A DNA stretch of 64,000 nucleotides, from the NCBI GenBank assembly GCA_016712465.1, contig JADJQZ010000001.1, forward strand, positions 3,286,001 through 3,350,000, in the 5' to 3' direction. Source of the stretch: Candidatus Obscuribacter sp. (GTDB lineage: Bacteria > Cyanobacteriota > Vampirovibrionia > Obscuribacterales > Obscuribacteraceae). Positions 1-8,987 of the stretch are shown here, one piece after another; position 1 is the stretch's first letter; the number at the start of each line of letters is the position of its first letter. The notes beneath the pieces were generated by a model. The model saw only the letters and a program-made list of their open reading frames with translations, ran no database searches and was not told where the DNA came from. Made by a program: the position numbers and the translations under genes.

Positions 1-33
1 TATCCTTCCATAGGGCAGCAAAGGTAGAGAAAT

Positions 34-612
34 ATGAAGAAGATACTGATGATTGTGGGTGACTTTGTAGAAGACTATGAAGCCATGGTGCCTTTCCAAA
101 TTCTTTCCATGTTCGGCTATCAAGTTGATGTGGTCTCACCCGGCAAGAAAAGCGGCGAGAAGGTGAAGACAGCGGTGCATGACTTCGAAGGCGACCAGAC
201 CTACACCGAAAAGCGCGGTCATAACTTCGCCGTTACCGCCAATTTTTCCAGGCTATCGGCCGACAACTATGCGGGGTTGGTTCTGCCGGGAGGACGGGCA
301 CCGGAATTCCTGCGCTTGAATGAAGAAGTACTGGACATTGTGAGAGCCTTCTTCCAGGCGCAAAAACCGGTGGCAGCCATCTGCCATGGCTTACAGATTC
401 TAACTGCCGCCGGTGTTCTCAAAGGCAGAAGTTGCACGGCCTATCCGGCCGTAAAACCTGAGATAACGGCAGCCGGCGGCATCTTTGTGGCAGTCAATGA
501 GAAAGCCGACAACAGCTATGTTTGCGGCAACCTGGTCAGTGCTCCGGCCTGGCCTGCCCACCCTCGCTGGATGAAGGACTTCCTCACCTTATTGGGGCAC
601 AAAATCGGCTGA
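34..612 (+). CDS. DJ-1/PfpI family protein (class I glutamine amidotransferase-like)
   Basis: The 192-aa protein has the flavodoxin-like DJ-1/PfpI fold throughout. The nucleophile elbow AICHG places the conserved Cys at residue 117 followed by His118, and the family's acidic partner is probably Glu16 in DFVEDYE. The LVLPGG strand-turn near residue 83 is also typical. Members include protease/deglycase-like stress proteins and hydrolases of small electrophiles, so the exact substrate cannot be read from sequence. It is cytoplasmic with no signal peptide, and its length matches the family. An AAGG-containing purine stretch precedes the ATG. The next gene is convergent, ending 10 bp away. Confidence 0.9.
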   Translation: MKKILMIVGDFVEDYEAMVPFQILSMFGYQVDVVSPGKKSGEKVKTAVHDFEGDQTYTEKRGHNFAVTANFSRLSADNYAGLVLPGGRAPEFLRLNEEVLDIVRAFFQAQKPVAAICHGLQILTAAGVLKGRSCTAYPAVKPEITAAGGIFVAVNEKADNSYVCGNLVSAPAWPAHPRWMKDFLTLLGHKIG

Positions 613-621
613 AGGCAATTC

Positions 622-1317
622 TTAAAAGCCAAGGAAGTCTTTAATCTTGTCCCGGGGTGATAGCTTGGGCTTGTAAAACTGTCCGGTCCAGCCCAGGTTG
701 CCGGTCTCAGCATTATTGGTCTTCTGAGAAGAGGAAGCCATACGATAAAGTGTGTCCAGCAAGGCCCGACACTGAGCTACAGCACTGGGACCGTTTGTCT
801 TCAATTCTTGCAACTTATAGTTTTTGCCGCCGGCATCTACTTCACCGACGAAGCGTGCGTACTCATCTCTGAGACTGTGTCCGCTGAAGACCAGAGGCGG
901 TTGTCCGTACTCCACACAAAGTTCGTCAAAGAGGATCTGCACGGAGCTCAAATCCCAGCACAGAACCTGTTTACCCTCTAAGAGGCGCGTCAATTGCATG
1001 GCGATTTCCGAAAACGGTCTGGCATTGAAGACCACTGACTGCTCAAGACCATGCTGGGCTATAACCTGGTTATGAACCATTTCCTCAGCTCTCAAAAGCG
1101 CTTCGAAAACCACTTTGCCTTCCGGCGTCAGCACCGAAAGCGATACCAGTTTCGGCTGCTCAAGACCCTGATAGGAGCGGTCGGCATGGAGATAAGTCAC
1201 TTTGGTGGCAAACAGAAGCCAATCACTCGAGTCGATCAAATATCGAGACCAGACGATAGCTTTGTTGCGATCAATGGAATTTGGATGAGCGCTCGGAGTC
1301 GGCTTGGCTGATTGCAT
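622..1317 (-). CDS. RNase T/DnaQ-like 3'-5' exonuclease fold protein, catalytically degenerate
   Basis: The 231-aa protein keeps the layout of a DEDDh exonuclease. A first beta-hairpin (LVSLSVLTPEGKVVFEALL) is followed by a segment in which an HNQVIAQHG-like helix precedes a P-F-x-E-I helix and the strand KQVLCWDLSSVQILFDEL. A final helix AVAQCRALLDTLYRMA follows. The Asp-x-Glu of motif I is absent (SLS at that place) and the terminal His-x-x-x-x-Asp is not complete, so nuclease activity is doubtful. The C-terminal 45 residues are polar and probably disordered. It could be a nucleic-acid-binding pseudo-exonuclease. The ATG has no strong Shine-Dalgarno. It is separated from the metalloprotease gene downstream in the map by about 80 bp. 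Confidence 0.6.
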   Translation of the reverse strand: MQSAKPTPSAHPNSIDRNKAIVWSRYLIDSSDWLLFATKVTYLHADRSYQGLEQPKLVSLSVLTPEGKVVFEALLRAEEMVHNQVIAQHGLEQSVVFNARPFSEIAMQLTRLLEGKQVLCWDLSSVQILFDELCVEYGQPPLVFSGHSLRDEYARFVGEVDAGGKNYKLQELKTNGPSAVAQCRALLDTLYRMASSSQKTNNAETGNLGWTGQFYKPKLSPRDKIKDFLGF

Positions 1318-1396
1318 TTTTTAACCACAGGTAACATAACTAAAGAGCTCTATTTTAGCCCCGTCCAGTCCCCTTGAAATTAACTCTTTACAATAG

Positions 1397-3922
1397 TCAA
1401 TCGGGCTTGTGCTTCTCACTATATATACTGCGAATGGTTTCCAGATCGCGGCTGGATGGTTTCAAGGCTGCCGCTTTCCAGTACATGACATCAAGCCCGT
1501 TAGGCGAATGGGGTAGACCGATGGCATGGCCGAATTCGTGAATGAAAAGCGTATAAAGATGAGTTTTTGCATAGCTTGATAGATATGGGGAGCCACTACC
1601 GTCATAACTGAGGCAGAAGACCCTGATGTGGACTCGTTTCAGCTCACGAGTGTCCTCGCCCTTTTTCTTGCCGTAGAGGGCGGAACTGCGACCGGCCGAG
1701 CCAGGCGGAATATCGTCATAGGAAATTACTCGCTCCACAAAGATATCGGCCTCGTCTGGCGAGTCCACATACTTTACGGAAATAGGCGAGCCTGGCACAT
1801 CGGTCCACTGACGTATGGCCTCCAGCATCATCTCTTTCAAGGGACCACCAAAGCCGTTGCGGCGCTCCGAAGACAAGTAAACTTTGAGAGGCATTTTGCT
1901 CTTGTCGAAATAGCAGGAATAAATGCCATCGTTAAAATGCCTGGCTTTGACCAGATTACCGGAGACCAGGTTGTAGCGAATATCGGCAATAGTCCAGGTC
2001 AAATAATCACGCCCGTCGACAGTCTTCTCCAGAGAAAGCGCTCGTCTGAAATAAACCAGAGCCTTTTCGAAATCTCTTTTAGCCAGGGCAAATTCACCGC
2101 TCAGATCGTGGCAAAGAGCCCGGGACTGATACCACATGCCTCGAGTCTGCGGCGGGTCATCAGGATAGTTCTCAATCATTTGGCTGTAATAGAAGGCGGC
2201 CGCCTTATGATGAAGGGCCAGTTGTTGCCCCCAGGCCATCTGCCAGTAGAGCGCCTTTACAGCGCCGTCGTCGACCGGGTAATCCACTTCTAATCTTAAA
2301 CTCAAGAGAACCTGGTCGGCAAGCAAAGCAGTATCGTAGTATTTGCCGTTCACACAGGCATCGGCAAGACCCTGAATGGCTGCGACTATTTGCCGCTTCC
2401 GCTGCTCCCCTGACTGCCGGTAGAGTACTTTCAAACTCTCTAGAACCGGTGTCAGAACCTTAGCATCAACCTCTTCTCCATGAAAGGCACCGTCCAGATT
2501 CGTCTTGGATAGCGCTGCCAGAGTGGAAAGATAGTGCTGAATGGAGCGGTCTGTATCCCAGCTGGAAATATAAACACGGCCAAGCATGTCGGAAGTATCG
2601 ATTACCTCAGGAGAGTCTTGCTTGAGTGCGCGTCTGCTCTCAAGGGCGCGGGCGAAGTAGAAACTGGACTCGTCGAAACTCTCACTCCACATGGCATTTT
2701 CAGCCAGATCATAGGAGAGCATGCCCATGAGATTATGGTCCTCGGGCAGAAACTTCTCGGTCAGATAGTGACACCGCCGGTAAAGCCGTCCACATTCCTC
2801 CGCGCGCCCGTCAATCTTCTTGAGGAAGGCAACGGCACAGAGGTTGTAGAGCAAGCCTCTCAATTCGGTCTTATCGCCTTCGGTCAATTGCTTAGGCGCA
2901 GTCTTACTAGCCTCGAAGCGCTGCAACTTGGAAAGAACAAGATGCAAATACTGGCCGGCGATTAGCTCGCTGTTCGGTCTGGCAAGCTTATCCCGCACAG
3001 GCAAAGCAAGCATACACTTTTCCAATTGCGCAAACGGATCGAGATCCAGTTCTACAGCGAGAAGTCTGGCCGGTACTGCATAGTACTGTTTGTCCGGCGG
3101 CAACCCTTCATAGAGTTCAATAGCTTTCAAAAGCAAGCTTCTGCCTTCCGGCAAATTCACCGGAATGATCTTTTCCGCTTGCAGGAAAGTAAGATCGGCA
3201 TGCAGTCCGTCCGCATCGGTCTCAGGCCGTGTCGCAAGACTGAGCGAACCGGTTACGGCTTTCAGATAATCGGTCTGCCGGGTTGAGAAAGCAAGCTTCC
3301 TGGCGCTTGCTTGAGTAAGCAAGGCAGAAGCCAGGCTGGAAGCATCATTGCGCCTGCCCCGGGCCGCCAGGTCTCTCACCCGCTCCAAAAGCAGAGCGGC
3401 TGGAGCCTTGTCCTTTGATTCGTTGCTGTCAAAGCTCGAAAGCAGATACTCATTTAAAAGGCGCGTCAGGCGGCCGCCGTTCTTGAGGACACGGGCATAG
3501 TCAAGGCGGCGCAAAAGAAGAGACTGAGAAAGACCGGTAAAACTCTTGCCCGGTAGAACGGCTTTCAGTCCATCGGCGCAGCCGGTCAGGTAGAGAGCCT
3601 CCCTCCTGAGGTCGTTAGCACGCTCTCCGTCCCTTGGCGAGCATAAATAGAGCGCCAGGATCGCCTCGCTCTGCCGCTCAAGCATAGGAGAATGGAGTAT
3701 ACTGCCTTCTGAGAAAGCTGCCTCATCTTCACTTGCGCACCAGACCCGCACCTCTTCCTTTGGTCCGAAAAGAAATGGATCGTAAGAAGCCCGTGCCGGA
3801 ACAGCCGCACAAAGAGCTATAACTAGAAATAGAGTGAGCAGTTTTACGGCTCCTGCCCTATGGCATAAAGATGCAAGACAGTACGATACAGGGGAAAATC
3901 CGTGAGCGACTTTGAAAAGCAA
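1397..3922 (-). CDS. Secreted TPR protein with C-terminal matrixin-like zinc metalloprotease domain
   Basis: The protein is about 841 aa if the TTG at 3922 is used. A signal peptide (hydrophobic run VKLLTLFLVIALCAAVPARA) is followed by a long helical region with TPR-like repeats (for example FYFARALESRRAL and DFEKALVYFRRALSL). The last ~170 residues form a metzincin domain: HEFGHAIGLPHS at about residues 795-806 supplies the three zinc His and the catalytic Glu, and DVMYW is the Met-turn. The open frame continues upstream to 4267, but that part is antisense to the HEAT gene and does not look coding. No ATG or GTG lies between the signal peptide and that overlap, so the start is uncertain and may overlap the divergent gene by about 20 bp. 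It probably acts outside the cytoplasmic membrane. Confidence 0.8.
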   Translation of the reverse strand: MLFKVAHGFSPVSYCLASLCHRAGAVKLLTLFLVIALCAAVPARASYDPFLFGPKEEVRVWCASEDEAAFSEGSILHSPMLERQSEAILALYLCSPRDGERANDLRREALYLTGCADGLKAVLPGKSFTGLSQSLLLRRLDYARVLKNGGRLTRLLNEYLLSSFDSNESKDKAPAALLLERVRDLAARGRRNDASSLASALLTQASARKLAFSTRQTDYLKAVTGSLSLATRPETDADGLHADLTFLQAEKIIPVNLPEGRSLLLKAIELYEGLPPDKQYYAVPARLLAVELDLDPFAQLEKCMLALPVRDKLARPNSELIAGQYLHLVLSKLQRFEASKTAPKQLTEGDKTELRGLLYNLCAVAFLKKIDGRAEECGRLYRRCHYLTEKFLPEDHNLMGMLSYDLAENAMWSESFDESSFYFARALESRRALKQDSPEVIDTSDMLGRVYISSWDTDRSIQHYLSTLAALSKTNLDGAFHGEEVDAKVLTPVLESLKVLYRQSGEQRKRQIVAAIQGLADACVNGKYYDTALLADQVLLSLRLEVDYPVDDGAVKALYWQMAWGQQLALHHKAAAFYYSQMIENYPDDPPQTRGMWYQSRALCHDLSGEFALAKRDFEKALVYFRRALSLEKTVDGRDYLTWTIADIRYNLVSGNLVKARHFNDGIYSCYFDKSKMPLKVYLSSERRNGFGGPLKEMMLEAIRQWTDVPGSPISVKYVDSPDEADIFVERVISYDDIPPGSAGRSSALYGKKKGEDTRELKRVHIRVFCLSYDGSGSPYLSSYAKTHLYTLFIHEFGHAIGLPHSPNGLDVMYWKAAALKPSSRDLETIRSIYSEKHKPD

Positions 3923-4261
3923 TTTGCCGGTGTGGTGCAATCTGTGAGCAATGCTACCAGGGGTGTCTTCAACGCCATAGACAAGATGCTGTTTCAAGCC
4001 TTGATTAGCAACCTTAAAAGCGAAGACTTTCAGGCGGCCTCCATAGCCATAGATCAACTGGCAAAAGAGAAGAAGCCGATTGCCATTCCGCCCCTTTTCT
4101 TTGTCTCCAAATCCCATCCAAATGCCAGAGTGCGAGTTAAAGCCGAGGAAGCCCTGAAAGTCTTCGGTGAAGACCAAAAGATCGCTAAATTGACCGAGGG
4201 CAAAGAAGTGCAGGAAGCAGTCAAGCTTCTCATAGGCGAATTCGGCAACTACAAACAGTGA
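3902..4261 (+). CDS. Small HEAT-repeat-like protein
   Basis: The 119-aa protein starts at GTG 3902, with AGGGG seven bases upstream. It is all-helical and carries a recognisable HEAT-type helix pair: DFQAASIAIDQLAKE, then PNARVRVKAEEALKVFGE, where the N-A-x-V-R-x-x-A-x-x-A-L pattern is typical. No signal peptide or catalytic motif is present. HEAT repeats are protein-binding scaffolds, and the partner is unknown. It is divergent from the metalloprotease gene, with overlapping or abutting 5' ends, and ends 2 bp before the convergent calpain-like gene. The antisense frame over this gene is open but has no domain signature. Confidence 0.75.
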   Translation: MSDFEKQFAGVVQSVSNATRGVFNAIDKMLFQALISNLKSEDFQAASIAIDQLAKEKKPIAIPPLFFVSKSHPNARVRVKAEEALKVFGEDQKIAKLTEGKEVQEAVKLLIGEFGNYKQ

Positions 4262-4263
4262 TT

Positions 4264-5829
4264 TCAAAACTTCTTCCAGGGATTACCGGATGGTCTGACT
4301 GAGCCTTGCTTCTTAGTTTCCATTGCCGGCTCAGACAGTTTCTCAAAGAATACCAGTCGGAACGAGGAAGAAAACTGCTCGGCAGATAAGTCGAGGTCGA
4401 GCCCTGCCACCTCATCGTAGATGCTGTTCAACTTGATGAAACGCCTTTCGGCATTGACGGCCAGGATGGGATAGGGGCGAGCCGGTATCGGTCTTGGACC
4501 TTTGAGACGACTCATATCGTCGTGGGTAACGGCAATAGCCACGAGATTATCCTTGAAGAGGTGCAGGAGTCGCTCAAGCAGTTCGTCCGCCGCAAAATCG
4601 GGCACCACTATTTGACCGGCGGCGCTCATCAAGCCGGTATCAATAGCAGTGGCAGCCCGACTGGCCACCTGCGACTTGTTTGCCGAGAACTGGTTCTGCA
4701 AACCAGTGCGCTTGGCCAAAAATATGCCATAGCTCTTTTCCAGAAGCGGATACCAAAAGCCATAACGCTCGGTCAGTCCATACACTTCCAATTCATCTTT
4801 GCGGGGAGGCATTACGTCAAAGGGTGGTTGTCTGGAGCCAGGGAAACAAATGGAATAGGAGCCGTCCAGATTGGAGCGAATCATGCGCAAAATCGCACGA
4901 GGATTAGTTTCCGCCATGGCACAAAGAACACTGGCGAAGTAGGCATCACCGATGGTGCCAAGGCGAACGGCATCGGGTTTGATACTGGTGAGCGGAAAAT
5001 CGGCATTGGCAAAGAGCAGAGGCTTAGGACTAGCTTTAGCGGGAACGGCCGCGCTCTCCCTTCCCGTCGGTATTGAATTCGGAGCCTGAGACTGAGACTG
5101 AACCTGCGGTTGAATTAGATTGGCTCCGTAAATAGAGGTGTACTCCCGGGCAAAAGCCAGCCTGAAATCTTCCATACTCAAAGCGGGCAGGTCAATTTGC
5201 TCACCGCCCCCCTCAAGTCTTGGTCGCGATGAATAAACGGTCTGAGCCGCCCCCAGCACCAGCCTGACGATACCCTTTTCAGAAGCGGTGAGGTCGTCAA
5301 GGCTCAAGACCTTGTTCATCTCCTCAAAATCCACAAGCCGATTGAAATCAAGATCGACCAGACTGAAGATTCTTACTGCTGCTTCTTCCAGATCGGCCGG
5401 CAAGCGACAATCGCGAAAGCGCTCATCATTTTTAAGGTCGAGTGCCAGATAGCGAACCGTCTTGCGTTCCTGCCGTACCTGGCGAATCTCAGCATCGCTT
5501 ATGCTGTGGGTTTCAATCCAGTAAGGACCATCAGCGGGCAAGACCGAGCGTAAGACGTCTTCTTCCGGTGCAGTGGACGGTACCGCCTCCACCACAGGTA
5601 AGGTGTCCGACTCGGTCACCTTGGCGGCACCGGCGGAGGATAACTCGTTGAACCAATCGGGCAAGTCGGAATTCAAATTAACGCCCGACTGGGACTGACT
5701 CTGACCAAGCCCAAAACTGTAGGAACTGTCGGACCCGCTCTCAAAGAACTGATAATCACTGAGACCGGGGCTGGTGTTACCCTGCCCCGGTGACTTTTTA
5801 TCCTTCTCGTCATCACCTGAAGAAGGCAA
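4264..5829 (-). CDS. EF-hand plus calpain-like (peptidase C2 fold) protein with lost catalytic residues
   Basis: The 521-aa protein starts at TTG 5829. GGAGG lies 7 bases upstream, and the TTG directly follows the stop of the preceding gene, so the two form one unit. The N-terminal ~90 residues are Ser/Gln-rich and disordered. A textbook EF-hand loop DLDFNRLVDFEE lies around residue 160, flanked by helices, suggesting Ca2+ binding. The C-terminal half resembles a calpain core: GTIGDAYFAS matches the G-x-x-G-D-C-W-F-x-x motif with Cys replaced by Ala296. An F-P-G-S-R/D-V-M-P-P stretch and WYPLLEKSYGIF (calpain W-x-x-L-L-E-K-A-Y) follow. The His region reads ARPYPILAVN without the His. It is therefore probably a Ca2+-responsive pseudoprotease. 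There is no signal peptide. Confidence 0.7.
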   Translation of the reverse strand: MPSSGDDEKDKKSPGQGNTSPGLSDYQFFESGSDSSYSFGLGQSQSQSGVNLNSDLPDWFNELSSAGAAKVTESDTLPVVEAVPSTAPEEDVLRSVLPADGPYWIETHSISDAEIRQVRQERKTVRYLALDLKNDERFRDCRLPADLEEAAVRIFSLVDLDFNRLVDFEEMNKVLSLDDLTASEKGIVRLVLGAAQTVYSSRPRLEGGGEQIDLPALSMEDFRLAFAREYTSIYGANLIQPQVQSQSQAPNSIPTGRESAAVPAKASPKPLLFANADFPLTSIKPDAVRLGTIGDAYFASVLCAMAETNPRAILRMIRSNLDGSYSICFPGSRQPPFDVMPPRKDELEVYGLTERYGFWYPLLEKSYGIFLAKRTGLQNQFSANKSQVASRAATAIDTGLMSAAGQIVVPDFAADELLERLLHLFKDNLVAIAVTHDDMSRLKGPRPIPARPYPILAVNAERRFIKLNSIYDEVAGLDLDLSAEQFSSSFRLVFFEKLSEPAMETKKQGSVRPSGNPWKKF

Positions 5830-6564
5830 TTAATAGCCTCCGCTGGGCAAACCGAAGCCGCCTCCGTATCCGCCATAACCGCCGTAACCACCGTAGCCGA
5901 ACCCGAAGCCGTAGTTGGGCAGGCTGTTATCGAGATAGCGCATCTTGGTGCCGAACTCGGTGCGAGCCGTGTTGTACTTCATCATCTTCATTTCATTGTC
6001 AAACTGCTGCTGATCGCGCTGATCTTGCAAGGACTGTCTCATATCATTGATGTCATTGCCCAGATTGGCCATGGTGGAGGTCTGTCCCTGCCTCAAGTTG
6101 GCAATAGCCTGGTCTAATTGGGCAATATAGGCCATTTGCTTACTGCGATAAGCATCGTCGCGCTGAAGCCATCCCTGGAGCACCATCAGCTCATTGGGGG
6201 TGTCTCCGGTCTTAACAGGCGTGCCGGCTTTCTTGGCCTTCTTAAGAACCTGAATTCGTTTCTCAGCGTACAGCCTGTAGGGTTGATTCTTGGTCTCCTC
6301 ATCCGAGAGTTTCTGCTCGGCATCCCTCTCTTCCGCCTTATATTCGTTGATCATGGCTTGATCCGTCTGGAGCAAGTCCTGCTCATCTCGATAAATGGTT
6401 TGATTAGCGCCGGCCGCCTGAGCCGACACTGCAGGAGCGCTCAATAGATTGACGGAAAACGCACCTAAAAGTGCGGCAGAAGCGAGCACAACAACCCCCG
6501 CCCCGCTGCCTCTAGTGATACTTGCAATAAATCTAGGCATTTTCCCGGACCTCTTTTCTTTCAT
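5830..6564 (-). CDS. Secreted coiled-coil protein with Gly/Tyr-rich tail
   Basis: The 244-aa protein has a signal-peptide-like N-terminus: basic residues, then GVVVLASAALLGAFSVNLL, then an Ala-rich cleavage region APAVSAQAA. The mature part is a charged, Gln-rich helix with coiled-coil character (residues ~55-205, for example LLQTDQAMINEYKAEERDAEQKL). It ends in a low-complexity tail of repeated GYGG units, which in other secreted proteins mediates self-association or surface interaction. No family is recognised. It is transcribed immediately upstream of the calpain-like gene with no gap, so the two are co-translated and possibly partners. Confidence 0.7.
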   Translation of the reverse strand: MKEKRSGKMPRFIASITRGSGAGVVVLASAALLGAFSVNLLSAPAVSAQAAGANQTIYRDEQDLLQTDQAMINEYKAEERDAEQKLSDEETKNQPYRLYAEKRIQVLKKAKKAGTPVKTGDTPNELMVLQGWLQRDDAYRSKQMAYIAQLDQAIANLRQGQTSTMANLGNDINDMRQSLQDQRDQQQFDNEMKMMKYNTARTEFGTKMRYLDNSLPNYGFGFGYGGYGGYGGYGGGFGLPSGGY

Positions 6565-6870
6565 TTCTTGTGGGTCGCATTCTCAACTTTCCAAATTCTG
6601 GATGAATTACTCATCCGAACCGTTTTATCTACCCTAGATGTACCACCCCTGAACGGCCAGGAAACCAAACCTTGTTAGCTGTCTGTGAGAACCAGGTTCT
6701 ATCTCGGAACACCCACAGGTTGAGCGTTTTCAGGTCAGGCTCATTTATTTTTGTAAAGCCCTCGCCCTTTTCTTAAATCCGTAAATAAACCGAAAAAGGT
6801 TGAACTCTTGACTTGATTCCAACGTTTAAGCAAATAGATTCGTTGAACTTGCATCGAAGGAGCCAAGAAA
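6565..6870. other. Intergenic region between divergent genes
   Basis: This gap holds the 5' regions of the minus-strand coiled-coil gene and the plus-strand small secreted protein. It is locally AT-rich. A TTGACT hexamer at 6808-6813 could be a -35 element for the plus-strand gene, but the expected -10 position (CAAATA at 6831) is weak. No RNA gene or repeat was seen. Confidence 0.4.
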
Positions 6871-7161
6871 ATGAAAACAACCTCGAATTCCAAACCAGCC
6901 AGGGCTTTGCTATTGCTTTCGCTCGGTCTGATCGCCCTATTGGCGTCGGCCACTGAAGCGAGGGCCGGCCACTGCAACGGCAGCTTCAATCCGCCCGGTC
7001 CCGCCGGTGGGGTCGGTCACGGGCGCTTCTGGCACTACAATGCACCCGGCGCTCAAGGGGGCCCTGGTCGGGGCTGGGTCTATAATCCGCCCGGCCGCGG
7101 CAATACCATTCGTTTCCCGGCTAAATATCGCTTTCGCATGCTCACAGCCGGTCTCAGATAG
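6871..7161 (+). CDS. Small secreted Gly/Pro-rich protein
   Basis: The 96-aa protein is preceded by a strong GAAGGAG eight bases before the ATG. A clear signal peptide (KPARALLLLSLGLIALLASATEARA, cleavage probably after ARA-G near residue 33) leads to a mature peptide of about 63 residues. The mature part is rich in Gly, Pro, His and aromatic residues with repeats of the form N-P-P-G and Y-N-x-P-G (SFNPPGPAGG, HYNAPGAQGG, VYNPPGRGN). No known family is recognised. The composition suggests an extended, possibly surface-associated or structural peptide. Confidence 0.7.
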   Translation: MKTTSNSKPARALLLLSLGLIALLASATEARAGHCNGSFNPPGPAGGVGHGRFWHYNAPGAQGGPGRGWVYNPPGRGNTIRFPAKYRFRMLTAGLR

Positions 7162-7205
7162 CTTTCTCAGTTGAAGGCCAGGCCGGCTGAGGCAGCCCAG
7201 AAAAC

Positions 7206-8987
7206 CTAGCAACATACCGGTCCCGGGCCGGTTTTGTTGCCCGGTTCCAGGTCGGCCAAACGCAGTCTCTGGTCCCTGAAGAAATTCAGGTAAAGCTGCC
7301 GTTCCGCCAGAAAACCGCCCGCCACCCGGTGCAACTCGGTGGACAAAACCCGCATGCGATCCCAGGTGTTCAAATCAAGGTTAGCCCAGGGGTAGTGCTG
7401 CCAAGTTCCGGCACCGGTCTCTCTGGGATAGACAAAGACAGTGGCGCCCAGCTTTTGCAAACTTAGAGGCACCTCGCTCCGGCGAGCCTGGCAGACACCG
7501 TTTTCCACATCCATTACCCGCCATTTCTCATCGTCGTAAAAATAGAGGCGACTATTGAGAAGGCGGGATAGCTTCTTAGCCTGCCAGTATTGCCTGGCCG
7601 AACTCACGGTCAGGCCGGTGATCATAGTGGCCACTGCTTCTTCATCCAGCACCGCCTCTTCTTCATCTTCAGCTTCGTCATCGTCCGCTTCTTCCCCTTC
7701 CGACTCCCCGGAGAGGAGGTCCGGGTCCGTCAGTTCGGTTAATTCATCGGCAAGAGCAAGATTCAGCCTGGCCTGAGCCAACTGCTCATTCAATTCACGG
7801 CGGTAAAGACTGAGTCCCAGAGCCAAAAGACGACGAGGGCAGGTCTCCTTGGCCGCAATGGCAAAATTGTCCAGAAACAGCTCTACTCCGCCCCTGATAA
7901 TTTCCAGTTCGGCCAGATTCCAGAAAAGCTCCTGGCTGAAACTACCCTCGCCAATAGCCTTACAAAGTTCCAACAGGGGCGCCAGTGCATCACCCACGAA
8001 AGGACCCAGAGGCGTTAGAGAGCTCTGTTTCTCGTCACTGAGAGAAAAGTCGCGGTTATAGAAAGAAAGTGCCCGAAACCGACTGCGCAGAGCTCTGTTA
8101 TAAGGGGGATTATGTTTCTTAATTTCATCGCTCTCCAAAAGAGCCGCTTCCAGAGGCGTCTCGACCTCCACTACTTCCAGATCGTGAATCTGGCAAATCA
8201 GTTCTTTGGTCTTGCCGCTCTTGCCTTTTCTACCTCGAAAATAGCTATTGACCCGGTCTTTCAGGCAGGTCGCCTTGCCCACATACAAAATCGAGCCGGT
8301 CTTGGAGAGCATGCGATAAATTCCCGGACGCGCCGGCAACTGCAACCGCTTCAATCTTTCCATAGGTAAATCATAAGTAACCGCCACCGCCTTTGGTACC
8401 GGACCCCGCAGCCATTCCTCCAGTTCTTGCAGGGTACGGCAAGATGCATCAGACTCCAGGCGCTCCACCAGCCGACTCCAGATAAAATGCGTGGCGAGCA
8501 CATGACCGGCCGAGCGTTTTTCCTCTTCCATGGGCTGACCGAGGTAGCCGCTCAAAGCCCGAATGGCGCGGGAAGGCAGCGAAGGGAAAAGCCTTTTGGC
8601 AATTTTGCAGGTACACAAGAAGGAAAATGGCAATTCAGACTGATCGCAATCTGAAAAAAACTCCGCCAGGAAAGAGCGCTCAAATTGAGCATAATGGGCC
8701 ACGGCAATCACCGGTGTCTCCTCCGAGAGCACGCCCTTCAGCTCTTGCAATAGAGCCTGGGGGCTGAGAGCAGTCTGCATGTCTGCATCGGTGATACCAG
8801 TGAGGCGCTTGATACGGGCCGGCAAGACCTCCTCATCCGGCAAGGCCATAAGCCGTGTTTCAACAGGGCCGGGAGCATGGGCATCGGCAACCATCCAGCC
8901 CAGTTCCAAGATCTGTCCAAACTGCGGAGAGGCTCCGGTGGTCTGACAATCCAAAAGCAAGACCTTCAAGTCTTTCAATAGCATCAA
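7206..8987 (-). CDS. DnaQ-like exonuclease domain fused to GIY-YIG nuclease domain
   Basis: The 593-aa protein combines two modules. Residues ~8-175 are a DEDDh-type fold: LLLDCQTTG corresponds to the D-x-E-T-T-G motif I, with Asp13 kept and Glu replaced by Gln15; VAHYAQFERSFL matches the H-N-A-x-F-D motif with Asp changed to Glu; and AGHVLATHF corresponds to the final H-x-x-x-x-D, with Asp replaced. Residues ~220-297 are a UvrC/Cho-type GIY-YIG nuclease: PGIYRM, ILYVGKA, R245, LEAALLES and NPPYN are all present. The acidic stretch around residue 410-450 is probably a linker. Such fusions act in DNA repair. Here the incision domain looks intact and the exonuclease domain weakened. Its ATG overlaps the helicase stop by 4 bp. 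Confidence 0.85.
   Translation of the reverse strand: MMLLKDLKVLLLDCQTTGASPQFGQILELGWMVADAHAPGPVETRLMALPDEEVLPARIKRLTGITDADMQTALSPQALLQELKGVLSEETPVIAVAHYAQFERSFLAEFFSDCDQSELPFSFLCTCKIAKRLFPSLPSRAIRALSGYLGQPMEEEKRSAGHVLATHFIWSRLVERLESDASCRTLQELEEWLRGPVPKAVAVTYDLPMERLKRLQLPARPGIYRMLSKTGSILYVGKATCLKDRVNSYFRGRKGKSGKTKELICQIHDLEVVEVETPLEAALLESDEIKKHNPPYNRALRSRFRALSFYNRDFSLSDEKQSSLTPLGPFVGDALAPLLELCKAIGEGSFSQELFWNLAELEIIRGGVELFLDNFAIAAKETCPRRLLALGLSLYRRELNEQLAQARLNLALADELTELTDPDLLSGESEGEEADDDEAEDEEEAVLDEEAVATMITGLTVSSARQYWQAKKLSRLLNSRLYFYDDEKWRVMDVENGVCQARRSEVPLSLQKLGATVFVYPRETGAGTWQHYPWANLDLNTWDRMRVLSTELHRVAGGFLAERQLYLNFFRDQRLRLADLEPGNKTGPGPVCC

Noticed and set aside
1628..2293. 221-aa plus-strand ORF
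   Set aside because: Complementary to the TPR-metalloprotease coding region; no independent signal.
3923..4267. N-terminal extension of the metalloprotease frame
   Set aside because: It runs antisense to the HEAT gene, precedes the signal peptide, and reads as non-protein-like Phe/Leu-rich sequence.
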